Shown piece after piece: positions 16,261 to 22,085 of a stretch of 35,594 bases of DNA (positions within the stretch are counted from its first letter, which is position 1; every line of letters starts with the position of its first letter). Origin of the DNA: DAONFI01 sp035403485 (GTDB lineage: Bacteria > Planctomycetota > Phycisphaerae > SM23-33); assembly GCA_964536835.1 (NCBI GenBank), contig CAZIAZ010000031.1:1-35594 (forward strand), read 5' to 3'. Below the pieces are notes generated by a model, which made no database searches, was not told where the DNA came from, and was given only the letters and a program-made list of their open reading frames with translations. A program made the translations under genes and the position numbers.

Positions 16261-16419
16261 ATGGAAAACTACATGCAGTATCCGGTCAGGCGGGTCGACC
16301 CCATCGACTCCGAAATCATTCGCAGAATGGCGCAGTCAGCTCCGCGAAATGATGAAGTCGAGGTCATAGACCTCGACGACCCACGGGCAAATGTAAAACC
16401 CACGACCTGGCACAAGTAG
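16261..16419 (+). CDS. Small 52-aa hypothetical protein
   Basis: The frame starts at an ATG preceded by AAAGGA 12 nt upstream. The product begins MENYMQYPVRRVDPIDSEII, has a central acidic VEVIDLDDP segment and ends KPTTWHK. It lies between the small membrane protein and the E2 gene, exactly where a modifier gene would be expected. It lacks a C-terminal Gly-Gly and is shorter than a beta-grasp ubiquitin-like fold usually is. I do not call it a ubiquitin-like protein. A post-translational tag or adaptor role is possible but unsupported. Confidence 0.45.
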   Translation: MENYMQYPVRRVDPIDSEIIRRMAQSAPRNDEVEVIDLDDPRANVKPTTWHK

Positions 16420-16487
16420 ACCGAGGCGTACGCCGGGCGGTGCGTTGCCGCCCGGCTTGCCCCTTACAGCACGGAGTTTAAAAAATC

Positions 16488-16871
16488 ATGAAATGGTACA
16501 AAGACGACCCGATACGGTTCGAGATGGAAAAGCGGCTTCTGGCGGAGAACCACGGCGGAAGCAGGATAATTATCGAAAATGGAACGGTGCGGGTTGAATT
16601 CACGTTCGCGACTTGTCGCGATAATTACGAAATGGTTGCATATTTCCCCAAAAATTATCCGTACGACCCGATGCAGGTTTTCGTCAAAAGTCCGACGCTG
16701 GAAAGCCCGCCTCATCGTTACACAAACGGAAGGCTGTGCCTCCATGGCGACAATGATTTTGACGCTGGAACAACGGCAAAGGTCTATATCGACTGGGCAA
16801 AGCAATGGATTTTGACTTACGAAAAATGGCTGGCGACGGGCGAGTGGCCTGTCGGCAACAAAGGAAATTGA
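16488..16871 (+). CDS. E2-like ubiquitin-conjugating enzyme (prokaryotic)
   Basis: The 127-residue protein shows the E2 (UBC) fold signature. The YFPKNYPYDPMQVFVKSP strands (52-69) are followed by PPHRYTNGRLCLHG (74-87), with Cys84 at the thioester position and the His/Asn typical of prokaryotic E2s (HxYxNGxLCLH). The C-terminal helices contain TTAKVYIDWAKQWILTYEKW and end TGEWP. An E2 accepts an activated modifier from an E1 and passes it to a target or partner. It sits 31 bp before the JAMM/E2-like fusion gene and two genes before the E1. A GGAG lies 12 nt before the ATG. The catalytic Cys suggests activity, although the E1 gene is disrupted. Confidence 0.85.
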   Translation: MKWYKDDPIRFEMEKRLLAENHGGSRIIIENGTVRVEFTFATCRDNYEMVAYFPKNYPYDPMQVFVKSPTLESPPHRYTNGRLCLHGDNDFDAGTTAKVYIDWAKQWILTYEKWLATGEWPVGNKGN

Positions 16872-16902
16872 ATTTTTTAACTTTTTTTACAGGAGTTCAA
16901 TT

Positions 16903-17787
16903 ATGAAAAATGAAATACTGATAACTTACAATGCTGCAAAGACAATCATCCGTGATGCAAGGAATTTTCCCGTCGAAACGGGCGGGATACTCGTCGGCTC
17001 GTTTGATGAGCGAATGACGATGATAATTGCAGCCGGCGAAAGCGGAATCAATTCCATTCATCACGCCGTACAATACACTTCCGATGCGGAGAGTGATGGT
17101 AATTGCCTTGAGGAAGCGAGAAAAAAATTCGGAGATAAAATTATTCCAGTCGGCTGGTGGCACAAACATCCAGGCGGAATGGATATGCCCAGTAGCGGTG
17201 ATTGCATTCAGGTACAAAAACTTGCCACGGAATACAATGACGGCAAGCCGATTTTGATGGCAATAGTCAACCGCGACGAATCTAAACGCCGCATAAAAAC
17301 TTCGCTGAAATTCTACAGCCTGAGTTCGGATGGAAAGTTGTTAAAACATGGCTGGAAACTCGTCAAATCCAACGACGAAAATCTTCTGGCGGTGATTAAT
17401 GCCATGCCCGGCAGGCCTGAAATAAATAATGCCGAGTTCTGGCGTAATGAGGATTTTCAATTTTATCTGAACTACATCGGCAGGAAGCGTATTCGCGATG
17501 AAATTCGTCAACTCAAAAACGCTGGATGGAATGTGGTTACCATGCGTGGAAAAAGTTCCGGTATCTTGACGATGGAAGTTACTGATGGAAAGCTGAAGAT
17601 AAGTTTCAGATTCCCGCCGGAATATCCCTTAAATCCACCGACAGTGAAAGTCGAAGACCGCGGCAAAAGATGGCCTAAAAACGTCCCAAACTGGAATTCA
17701 CTCAAGACCCTTTCGGACATTGCCAACAAAATCAAGGAGTATTATTATGACTGCCACCTCGTTGAACAATTGTACAATATTTTTTAA
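16903..17787 (+). CDS. JAMM (JAB/Mov34) isopeptidase fused to a Cys-less E2-like domain
   Basis: Residues 1-155 form a JAB/MPN domain with a complete JAMM zinc motif: Glu25 in VETGGILVG, His87 and His89 in WWHKHPGG, Ser97 and Asp100 in MPSSGD. The His-Pro to Ser/Asp spacing is that of active Rpn11-like enzymes. Residues about 195-285 carry an E2/RWD-like pattern (LKISFRFPPEYPLNPPTVKV, then RWPKNVPNW) without a Cys at the thioester position. Active JAMM enzymes remove or mature ubiquitin-like modifiers, and the Cys-less E2-like part may position the E2 or substrate (inference). CAGGAG precedes the ATG. Its last 41 bp overlap the start of the E1 gene, which indicates translational coupling. Confidence 0.85.
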   Translation: MKNEILITYNAAKTIIRDARNFPVETGGILVGSFDERMTMIIAAGESGINSIHHAVQYTSDAESDGNCLEEARKKFGDKIIPVGWWHKHPGGMDMPSSGDCIQVQKLATEYNDGKPILMAIVNRDESKRRIKTSLKFYSLSSDGKLLKHGWKLVKSNDENLLAVINAMPGRPEINNAEFWRNEDFQFYLNYIGRKRIRDEIRQLKNAGWNVVTMRGKSSGILTMEVTDGKLKISFRFPPEYPLNPPTVKVEDRGKRWPKNVPNWNSLKTLSDIANKIKEYYYDCHLVEQLYNIF

Positions 17788-18067
17788 GGACGCTATCGAA
17801 ACTAAGTCGCTTCACGTTGGAATGCACCTTTTCGGGGAATTTGTTGAAACGACTGGAACGCTTTGCCTTTCGCCGTATCAGCCGTCGTTCGACTATTCAC
17901 TTTCAATCTATGTTGTGCGGAAAATTGAAGGTGGTTTGATAACGCTTCGCAGCATCGGCGATGGCAAGGTTTTTTCAATGCCGCATGAAATCGTTACGCA
18001 GGCCGATATTTACAAACGCACGCCGTTCAATCTCGCCGAGATGTCAATGCTCTGGAATAAACGGTAG
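17747..18067 (+). pseudogene. 5' fragment of an IS-disrupted E1-like gene (N-terminal domain)
   Basis: The start at 17747 has AAGGAG 7 nt upstream and overlaps the JAMM gene. The 106 residues (MTATSLNNCTIFFKDAIETK ... MLWNKR) form a beta-rich domain I do not recognise. The frame runs into the IS terminal repeat and stops there (CGG TAG). Joining codon CGG to the sequence after the IS restores the phrase NKRVLLFGLGSGG. This fragment is therefore the N-terminal domain of the E1, and the ThiF domain is at 20810-21588. A truncated domain may still be made, but it lacks the adenylation site. Confidence 0.85.
18055..18062. repeat. Left target-site duplication (GAATAAAC)
   Basis: The 8-bp GAATAAAC directly precedes the left inverted repeat and recurs at 20802-20809. 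An 8-9 bp duplication is usual for IS1-family transposition. Perfect identity of the copies suggests a recent event. Confidence 0.9.
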
Positions 18068-18080
18068 TGGGTCAGTTTGA
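18063..18080. repeat. Left terminal inverted repeat of the IS
   Basis: The 18 bp GGTAGTGGGTCAGTTTGA is the exact reverse complement of 20784-20801. It contains the TAG that ends the truncated E1 frame. Confidence 0.9.
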
Positions 18081-18908
18081 TTATTTTTCAATCAAAGCGA
18101 TAATTTCTTCAATTTCCCAAACATGGTCAGATATTCCTGCTGCCATAGCTGGAGTAACTCTTAAACTCTTATGTATCCGACAAAAATTATAGTGCATAAA
18201 ATGTAAGGCTACGGCATACGCCAGATTGTCTATTTTCTTTGAAAATGCGTTTGTAAGACGGGTAAAACGTCTCATTCCCATACGCATTGTCAAGTTCTGC
18301 CGTTCCACATAGGAAGTTGATATATATTTCGGGTCTGGATTGCCATTTACCACAGCTAATTGGCAGCCCGTTATATGACTTGGACTGTATTTTTGCTCTG
18401 GCTCTTTGACTTTACCATATATCTTTACCAAAGTCGCGTAATCCACTTCGCCGCCAAAAGCATCCTCAACAGCCGTCAAATATGGCTTGTGTCCATCAGA
18501 AGTTAGTTGAATGCGGTGTTTTAATCTTCTGGCTACGTCCTGCATGAAAGCAGTTGCCCAGCCTGCATCTCTACCGCCTACAAGCCATGTAGGAACTAAT
18601 TTTGTGTCCGCATCAAGGGCAACCCAAGTCCAGACATCACCATATCCAAATTGCCCGTCAAATTGCTCTGGTACGTTCTTTTGTTTGGCATAGCAGAAAG
18701 ACCAAATTTCATCTACTTGGATACGCTTACAAGGTAAATTAACCATTACCTTGTTTTGATAATTTTCGCAGGCTTGCCCGACATCTGCCAATAGCTTGAC
18801 GATAGTATTTTTTGCTACCCCCGTCATTCTGACAGTTGCCCGGATGGAATTGCCCTCAACAAGTGCAGCTAATACTTGGACACGTTTTGCATTAGACAGT
18901 ATATTCAT
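18081..18908 (-). CDS. IS1-family transposase (single-ORF type)
   Basis: The N-terminal part (about residues 1-45) is an HTH of the IS1 type (GNSIRATVRMTGVAKNTIVK). The DDE-type catalytic domain begins RIQVDEIWSFCYAKQKNVPE (first Asp), followed by TWVALDADTKLVPTW (second Asp). The end, YVERQNLTMRMGMRRFTRLT, carries the catalytic Glu. The layout matches the larger single-ORF IS1 group (ISMhu11-like) rather than the InsA-InsB frameshift type. I chose the ATG at 18908 because the promoter -10 box is just upstream. The longer frame from 18944 would lie inside the promoter. It ends one base from the left inverted repeat. Confidence 0.92.
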   Translation of the reverse strand: MNILSNAKRVQVLAALVEGNSIRATVRMTGVAKNTIVKLLADVGQACENYQNKVMVNLPCKRIQVDEIWSFCYAKQKNVPEQFDGQFGYGDVWTWVALDADTKLVPTWLVGGRDAGWATAFMQDVARRLKHRIQLTSDGHKPYLTAVEDAFGGEVDYATLVKIYGKVKEPEQKYSPSHITGCQLAVVNGNPDPKYISTSYVERQNLTMRMGMRRFTRLTNAFSKKIDNLAYAVALHFMHYNFCRIHKSLRVTPAMAAGISDHVWEIEEIIALIEK

Positions 18909-18915
18909 ACTGACT

Positions 18916-18944
18916 ATTATGCTTGAGCGGTCAAGCAAAGTCAA
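18916..18944 (-). promoter_or_regulatory. Promoter of the IS transposase gene, predicted leaderless transcript
   Basis: Read on the minus strand, -35 TTGACT (18944-18939) and -10 CATAAT (18921-18916) are separated by exactly 17 bp. The spacer holds the palindrome GCTTGACCGCTCAAGC (18921-18936), a possible operator. The start codon at 18908 is only 7 bp past the -10 box, so the transcript should begin at or next to the ATG. Confidence 0.7.
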
Positions 18945-18952
18945 GATATTTT

Positions 18953-19114
18953 TTAGAAAATTTTATTGTATTGATATTGTCTAGGATACCAAACTTTTAT
19001 CTTTCTTGCTATCATTGTGCGCTCCATCGCTTCGACCGCTATCCGCATTTCTTCTGTCATGTTTTCCTTTATTTCGTCTGCCTTTTTTGCATTTTTAGTT
19101 TTTTTCTCATTCAT
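18953..19114 (-). CDS. Small charged protein carried by the IS
   Basis: A 53-residue product starts MNEKKTKNAKKADEIKENM, continues as a charged amphipathic helix (TEEMRIAVEAMERTMIARKI) and ends in an aromatic/basic tail. AAGGA lies 7 nt before the ATG, which argues for this start over a longer frame from 19174. It lies just downstream of the serine-peptidase gene (13 bp gap) and probably shares its transcript. No family is recognised; it may be an accessory peptide of the peptidase. Confidence 0.45.
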   Translation of the reverse strand: MNEKKTKNAKKADEIKENMTEEMRIAVEAMERTMIARKIKVWYPRQYQYNKIF

Positions 19115-19127
19115 CACATTTTCCTTT

Positions 19128-20075
19128 TTATGTGCTAGGGCTAGTAGCCATAAGCATGTCATGTTCAGTCTCAAATAATTTAACTACTCCATTTCGTGTA
19201 AGATGGAGTTCGGCACGTGTATAATATTCCCATATTTTTTTCCAAAACGGGTCATTTTTGCCTAATATTTTAACCTTTAAACCAAGTGTTGTTCTAGCAG
19301 TACTACCATCAATCATACGCCCATGAACTTTATTTCTTTTTACAGATGATAAATAATCTACCGCCTTTTTTATTTTGCTAGTCTTATCGCTATGATTTTT
19401 AAACATATATTGACCTAAAAATTTTCTTGCCACATCTCGTCCAAAATCCATTAAATGTTCACATTCTGAAATAAATGGCAAGTCAAGCGTAAGTATCATG
19501 TGTGCTGTGGCACCGGTTTCTTCTTGGTTTTTCTTTTGTTGTTCATATTTTTTTACTAAATCATTCCGTGCATCGATAAACGATTGCGCTGATACATATC
19601 GCCTTAAGCCACCAGCCGCAACTTCTATTTGTGCATCTATGGGGCCTAATTCAGAAGGAGGCCCCATAATAATTTCATCTGCACCAAGAGAAATAAGAGT
19701 TGCAGCGCTTTTAGCTTCATTTGGTATAATAACTCTAAACTTTTTACATTGCGCACGGCATAAGTTTACAAATTTTTCTACTACAGTTCCATCTCCACCT
19801 GGACTATGTAAAATAACATTCAGTATTTCTACATCTCCAATACTACGGAGTACATCGCCCAAAATAGATATGTCAGCACTTACTAATGAGGCATGAGATA
19901 AATGAGCTAAAACTCCATTGGGGCCTTTATCCTCATTATATTCTTTTTGGGCTAATTCTTTTAGGAGTTCCCGTCTTATTTCTCTTTGCTTGCGGATAAT
20001 ATCGTGTTCATCTAAAATTGATGAATAAGTCGGAGAATCATTGCTTTCAATATTTATCTCTGATTGCTCGGTCAT
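19128..20075 (-). CDS. ClpP-fold serine peptidase-like protein (SDH/S49-type), IS passenger
   Basis: This 315-residue protein belongs to the ClpP/crotonase-fold group of SDH-type (serine dehydrogenase proteinase) and SppA-like enzymes. It has VILHSPGGDGTVVEKF (oxyanion Gly-Gly around residues 91-96), PNEAKSAATLISLGADEI with candidate nucleophile Ser123, and MGPPSELGPIDAQI with Asp147. There is no signal peptide or membrane helix, so it is probably cytosolic. AAGGGG lies before the ATG. As part of an IS it is a passenger gene: it has no known role in IS1 transposition and may give the host or the element a separate benefit (inference). Confidence 0.8.
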   Translation of the reverse strand: MTEQSEINIESNDSPTYSSILDEHDIIRKQREIRRELLKELAQKEYNEDKGPNGVLAHLSHASLVSADISILGDVLRSIGDVEILNVILHSPGGDGTVVEKFVNLCRAQCKKFRVIIPNEAKSAATLISLGADEIIMGPPSELGPIDAQIEVAAGGLRRYVSAQSFIDARNDLVKKYEQQKKNQEETGATAHMILTLDLPFISECEHLMDFGRDVARKFLGQYMFKNHSDKTSKIKKAVDYLSSVKRNKVHGRMIDGSTARTTLGLKVKILGKNDPFWKKIWEYYTRAELHLTRNGVVKLFETEHDMLMATSPST

Positions 20076-20097
20076 AAAATTTCCCCTTAAATAAATT

Positions 20098-20334
20098 TTA
20101 ATCCGATTTAGACCATCTCGCCTTTGCTGCTTTTTTAGCTATTTCCTTGCGTTCTTCGGCTGACAATTTAGCTGCTCTTGCCTTACCACCTTTAAGACCA
20201 CCACGTTGCCCTAAAAGTACTGCCAAAGGGTCTTTACCCTCAGCTTCGGCTTTTCGTACTAATTCTCCTGTCGCCTCATTTACTATTGAGGCGGCTATTT
20301 GATTCACGTCTTTTTTGCTTGACCGCTTTTGCAT
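20098..20334 (-). CDS. Small Lys/Ala-rich protein with GGLKGGKARA motif
   Basis: The product is about 78 residues. The N-terminal half is helical, and the C-terminal half, RGGLKGGKARAAKLSAEERK followed by EIAKKAAKARW, is a basic motif seen at the ends of many small bacterial proteins, often labelled histone-H1-like and thought to bind nucleic acid. Tandem ATGs occur at 20337 and 20334. The -10 box of its promoter places the mRNA start at about the second one, so I chose 20334. The gene lies 22 bp upstream of the serine-peptidase gene, probably as the first gene of a three-gene unit. Confidence 0.6.
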   Translation of the reverse strand: MQKRSSKKDVNQIAASIVNEATGELVRKAEAEGKDPLAVLLGQRGGLKGGKARAAKLSAEERKEIAKKAAKARWSKSD

Positions 20335-20340
20335 CATCTG

Positions 20341-20369
20341 ATTATATACAGGCCGTTTCTATATATCAA
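20341..20369 (-). promoter_or_regulatory. Promoter of the IS passenger operon, predicted leaderless
   Basis: Read on the minus strand, -35 TTGATA (20369-20364), a 17-bp spacer and a perfect -10 TATAAT (20346-20341). The first ATG starts 3 bp after the -10 box and the second 6 bp after it, so transcription should begin at about the second ATG and the mRNA should be leaderless. Confidence 0.7.
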
Positions 20370-20403
20370 GTCTAATTTTGGGCGATATGAGTGAACTATA
20401 AAC

Positions 20404-20432
20404 TTGTAAAATAGCGAGTTTTTCTATATTAT
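20404..20432 (+). promoter_or_regulatory. Promoter of the DUF1508 passenger gene
   Basis: -35 TTGTAA (20404-20409), 17-bp spacer, -10 TATTAT (20427-20432), followed by a short leader with a near-perfect ribosome site. It is divergent from the passenger-operon promoter 35 bp away. Confidence 0.55.
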
Positions 20433-20466
20433 GCACTCTCCCAAACACTGAAGGGAGGTGATTTTT

Positions 20467-20619
20467 ATGGACAAATGGGAATTTTATAAGGATTCTGCTG
20501 GTTATTGGCGATGGAGGCGCGTAGCCCCAAACAGAAGGGTAGTTGGAGCATCAACAGAAGGATACGCTAATAAAGCCGACTGTGAAGCCAATGCCCGTCG
20601 TAATGGCTGGAAGGGTTAA
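20467..20619 (+). CDS. DUF1508 (YegP-like) small protein, IS passenger
   Basis: The 50-residue protein has the DUF1508 signature. It reads WEFYKDSAGYWRWRR, then VAPNRRVVGAS and TEGYANKADCEANARRNGW. The family forms a small beta-beta-beta-alpha domain, often in tandem, and is of unknown function. Here there is one copy. GGGAGGTGA lies 6 nt before the ATG, an unusually strong ribosome site, and a consensus-like promoter lies upstream. It is the only plus-strand gene of the IS and has its own terminator. Confidence 0.75.
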   Translation: MDKWEFYKDSAGYWRWRRVAPNRRVVGASTEGYANKADCEANARRNGWKG

Positions 20620-20640
20620 GCTATTTCGCCAACAATCCGT

Positions 20641-20696
20641 AAGCCTTGTTTTTGGGCTTGACGTTCAGCATTTCCCCAAGACAAGGCTTTTATTTT
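20641..20696 (+). terminator. Terminator after the DUF1508 gene
   Basis: AAGCCTTGT (20641-20649) pairs perfectly with ACAAGGCTT (20681-20689), extended by TTGGG/CCCAA inside, and is followed by TTATTTT. It should stop transcription before the right end of the IS and so limit read-through into the E1 catalytic fragment. Confidence 0.6.
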
Positions 20697-20783
20697 GCTT
20701 CCTTCGTAAACTCCATCTTTTTTATCGATTTCAGTAATAAACGTTTTGAACTTTCTTTTACTCGTTGTAGTATTCCTTAAATT

Positions 20784-20801
20784 TCAAACTGACCCACTAC
20801 C
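20784..20801. repeat. Right terminal inverted repeat of the IS
   Basis: TCAAACTGACCCACTACC is the exact reverse complement of the left end and is followed directly by the second GAATAAAC. Confidence 0.9.
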
Positions 20802-20809
20802 GAATAAAC
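20802..20809. repeat. Right target-site duplication (GAATAAAC)
   Basis: This is the exact second copy of the 8 bp at 18055-18062. After it the E1 reading frame resumes (CGG GTA in the repaired sequence). Confidence 0.9.
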
Positions 20810-21588
20810 GGGTATTGCTCTTCGGACTCGGAAGCGGCGGAAGCAAGATTGCCATCGAACTCACAAGATCCGGCGTCGGGAACTTTTTATTATGCGATCC
20901 GGACAGGTTCGAGTATGCGAATGTTTCAAGGCACGAAGGCGATTTGACTGATGTTGGAAAGCCGAAAGTTCAACTTGCGACTGAACGGATCTATAAAATC
21001 AATCCAGCCGTGAAAGTTGAAATCTTTTGTGAAAATATTTTCGATTGGGATAGCGAGGATATCGAAAAACTTTTCAGCCAAGCCGACTTGGTTATTGCGT
21101 CTACCGACGTAACCGCAGTGCAGTTATTGATTAACAGGTTCGCATACAGGTTGAAAAAGCCGTGCGTATTCGGCGGCTGTTATGAAGAAGCCCTCGGCGG
21201 CGAGGTGTTCTTTACTCTGCCGAATGAAAACATGCCGTGCCTCGAATGTCTGAGGGGCAATCTCAAACAGCCGGAAAAACTCGGCGAAATAGATTACAGC
21301 AACGCGACAGGACCGGAAGATTATCAAGGCCAGCCGGGGCTGCACGCTGCCGTCGATTTTATCACCTGCGTAGAAATCCAAATCGCATTGGGAATTCTTC
21401 TACGCGAAAGTGAAACCTCGAAGCTGGCGAAGATGATTGACCCGAAAAAGAATTTTCTGCTTATCGGCGGAATGATGGGCGAAGGTTTTTATCGCTTCAA
21501 AAAACCGTTTGATATTTTCTATCAACCGCTCAAAGGCCCTCGGAAAACCTGCCCGCTATGTCAGGTTCAAAATCAAACCCAAATCTGA
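20810..21588 (+). pseudogene. 3' fragment of the IS-disrupted E1-like gene (complete ThiF domain)
   Basis: This part encodes an entire E1/ThiF adenylation domain. It has the ATP site VLLFGLGSGGSKIAIELTRS, the CDPDRFEYANVSRHEGD segment with acidic and Arg residues, and ASTDVTAVQ. Two zinc knuckles follow, MPCLECLRG and KTCPLCQ. An E1 adenylates the C-terminus of a modifier and passes it to its E2. With the 5' fragment the intact gene would encode 364 residues. The open frame extends 5' into the IS to a TTG (20746), giving a hydrophobic lead-in, so a shortened catalytic protein could still be expressed. No ribosome site is obvious there. Confidence 0.85.
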
Positions 21589-21600
21589 AAGGAATTTTCA

Positions 21601-21780
21601 ATGTCAATTTTGCAAAACCTTTTTAACGAGTTTTTCGGAAACAATAACGCATCTTCAAGTAGTGGCGGTAGAACTCCCGACACATCGGACTACAAGGAAA
21701 TCATCGTCAAATACGACGGGCGGCTGCAACGCATAACTCTCAATAAATACGGCGAAATTGTTAAGCGAACTTACGAATAA
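21601..21780 (+). CDS. Small hypothetical protein after the E1 gene
   Basis: A 59-residue product begins with an amphipathic helix (MSILQNLFNEFFGNN), then a Ser/Gly linker (ASSSSGG) and a beta-rich end (YKEIIVKYDGRLQRITLNKY followed by GEIVKRTYE). AAAGGAATTTT lies before the ATG. Both the leader and the MSI..L...FG start resemble the zinc-cluster gene at 13336, so they may share a localisation helix. It lacks a terminal Gly-Gly. It could be a modifier-like or adaptor protein, but this is not shown. Confidence 0.5.
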   Translation: MSILQNLFNEFFGNNNASSSSGGRTPDTSDYKEIIVKYDGRLQRITLNKYGEIVKRTYE

Positions 21781-21850
21781 ATTTTCTAACGATTACCAAA
21801 CAAAGCTATTGCGCGGTTGCTTAAATTGCGCTAAATTATGGAGATGGAAT

Positions 21851-22060
21851 ATGAACCAAAAACTGACTTTACCGGAAATCGAGTCGGCGGCAAACGGATA
21901 TCCGCCGATTCTGACGCCAAGCGAAGCAGCAAGGCTATTGCGTATAGAAAAATCGACGCTGTACCGCCATATATGCGAGGGCAAATACGCAAAAGCCGTC
22001 AAACGCGGCAAGCCTTTGCGGTTCTGGCGGGACAGGCTCATTCAGGAATTCATGTTGTAG
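21851..22060 (+). CDS. Excisionase-like HTH protein
   Basis: This 69-residue protein has a MerR/excisionase-type helix-turn-helix (LTPSEAARLLRIEKSTLYRH, then ICEGKYAKAVKRGKPLRFWR). Such proteins bend DNA at attachment sites and direct integrases toward excision, or regulate them. I chose the ATG at 21851 because GGAG lies upstream at a good distance. A longer frame begins at 21758, inside the preceding gene. It is located 25 bp before the integrase gene, the usual xis-int order. Confidence 0.75.
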   Translation: MNQKLTLPEIESAANGYPPILTPSEAARLLRIEKSTLYRHICEGKYAKAVKRGKPLRFWRDRLIQEFML

Positions 22061-22085
22061 AGGTCGTTTTGGCAAGAGGTGCATT

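Larger units (their letters stand above)
18063..20801. mobile_element. IS1-family insertion sequence with passenger genes
   Basis: This 2,739-bp element is bounded by perfect 18-bp inverted repeats (18063-18080 and 20784-20801) and an 8-bp target duplication. It encodes one IS1-type transposase at its left end, reading outward. Four further genes have no known transposition role: a 53-aa protein, an SDH/ClpP-type serine peptidase, a Lys/Ala-rich protein and a DUF1508 protein. Typical IS1 elements are under 1 kb, so most of this one is cargo. Its genes carry their own promoters. It interrupts the E1 gene of the conjugation module. Confidence 0.9.

Noticed and set aside
16261..16419. Ubiquitin-like modifier
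   Set aside because: The 52-residue product has no Gly-Gly end and too few beta-strand-like segments for a beta-grasp fold, so I left it as hypothetical.
18908..18944. Longer transposase start at 18944
   Set aside because: It would start inside the -35 box of the likely promoter and adds residues not typical of IS1 transposases.
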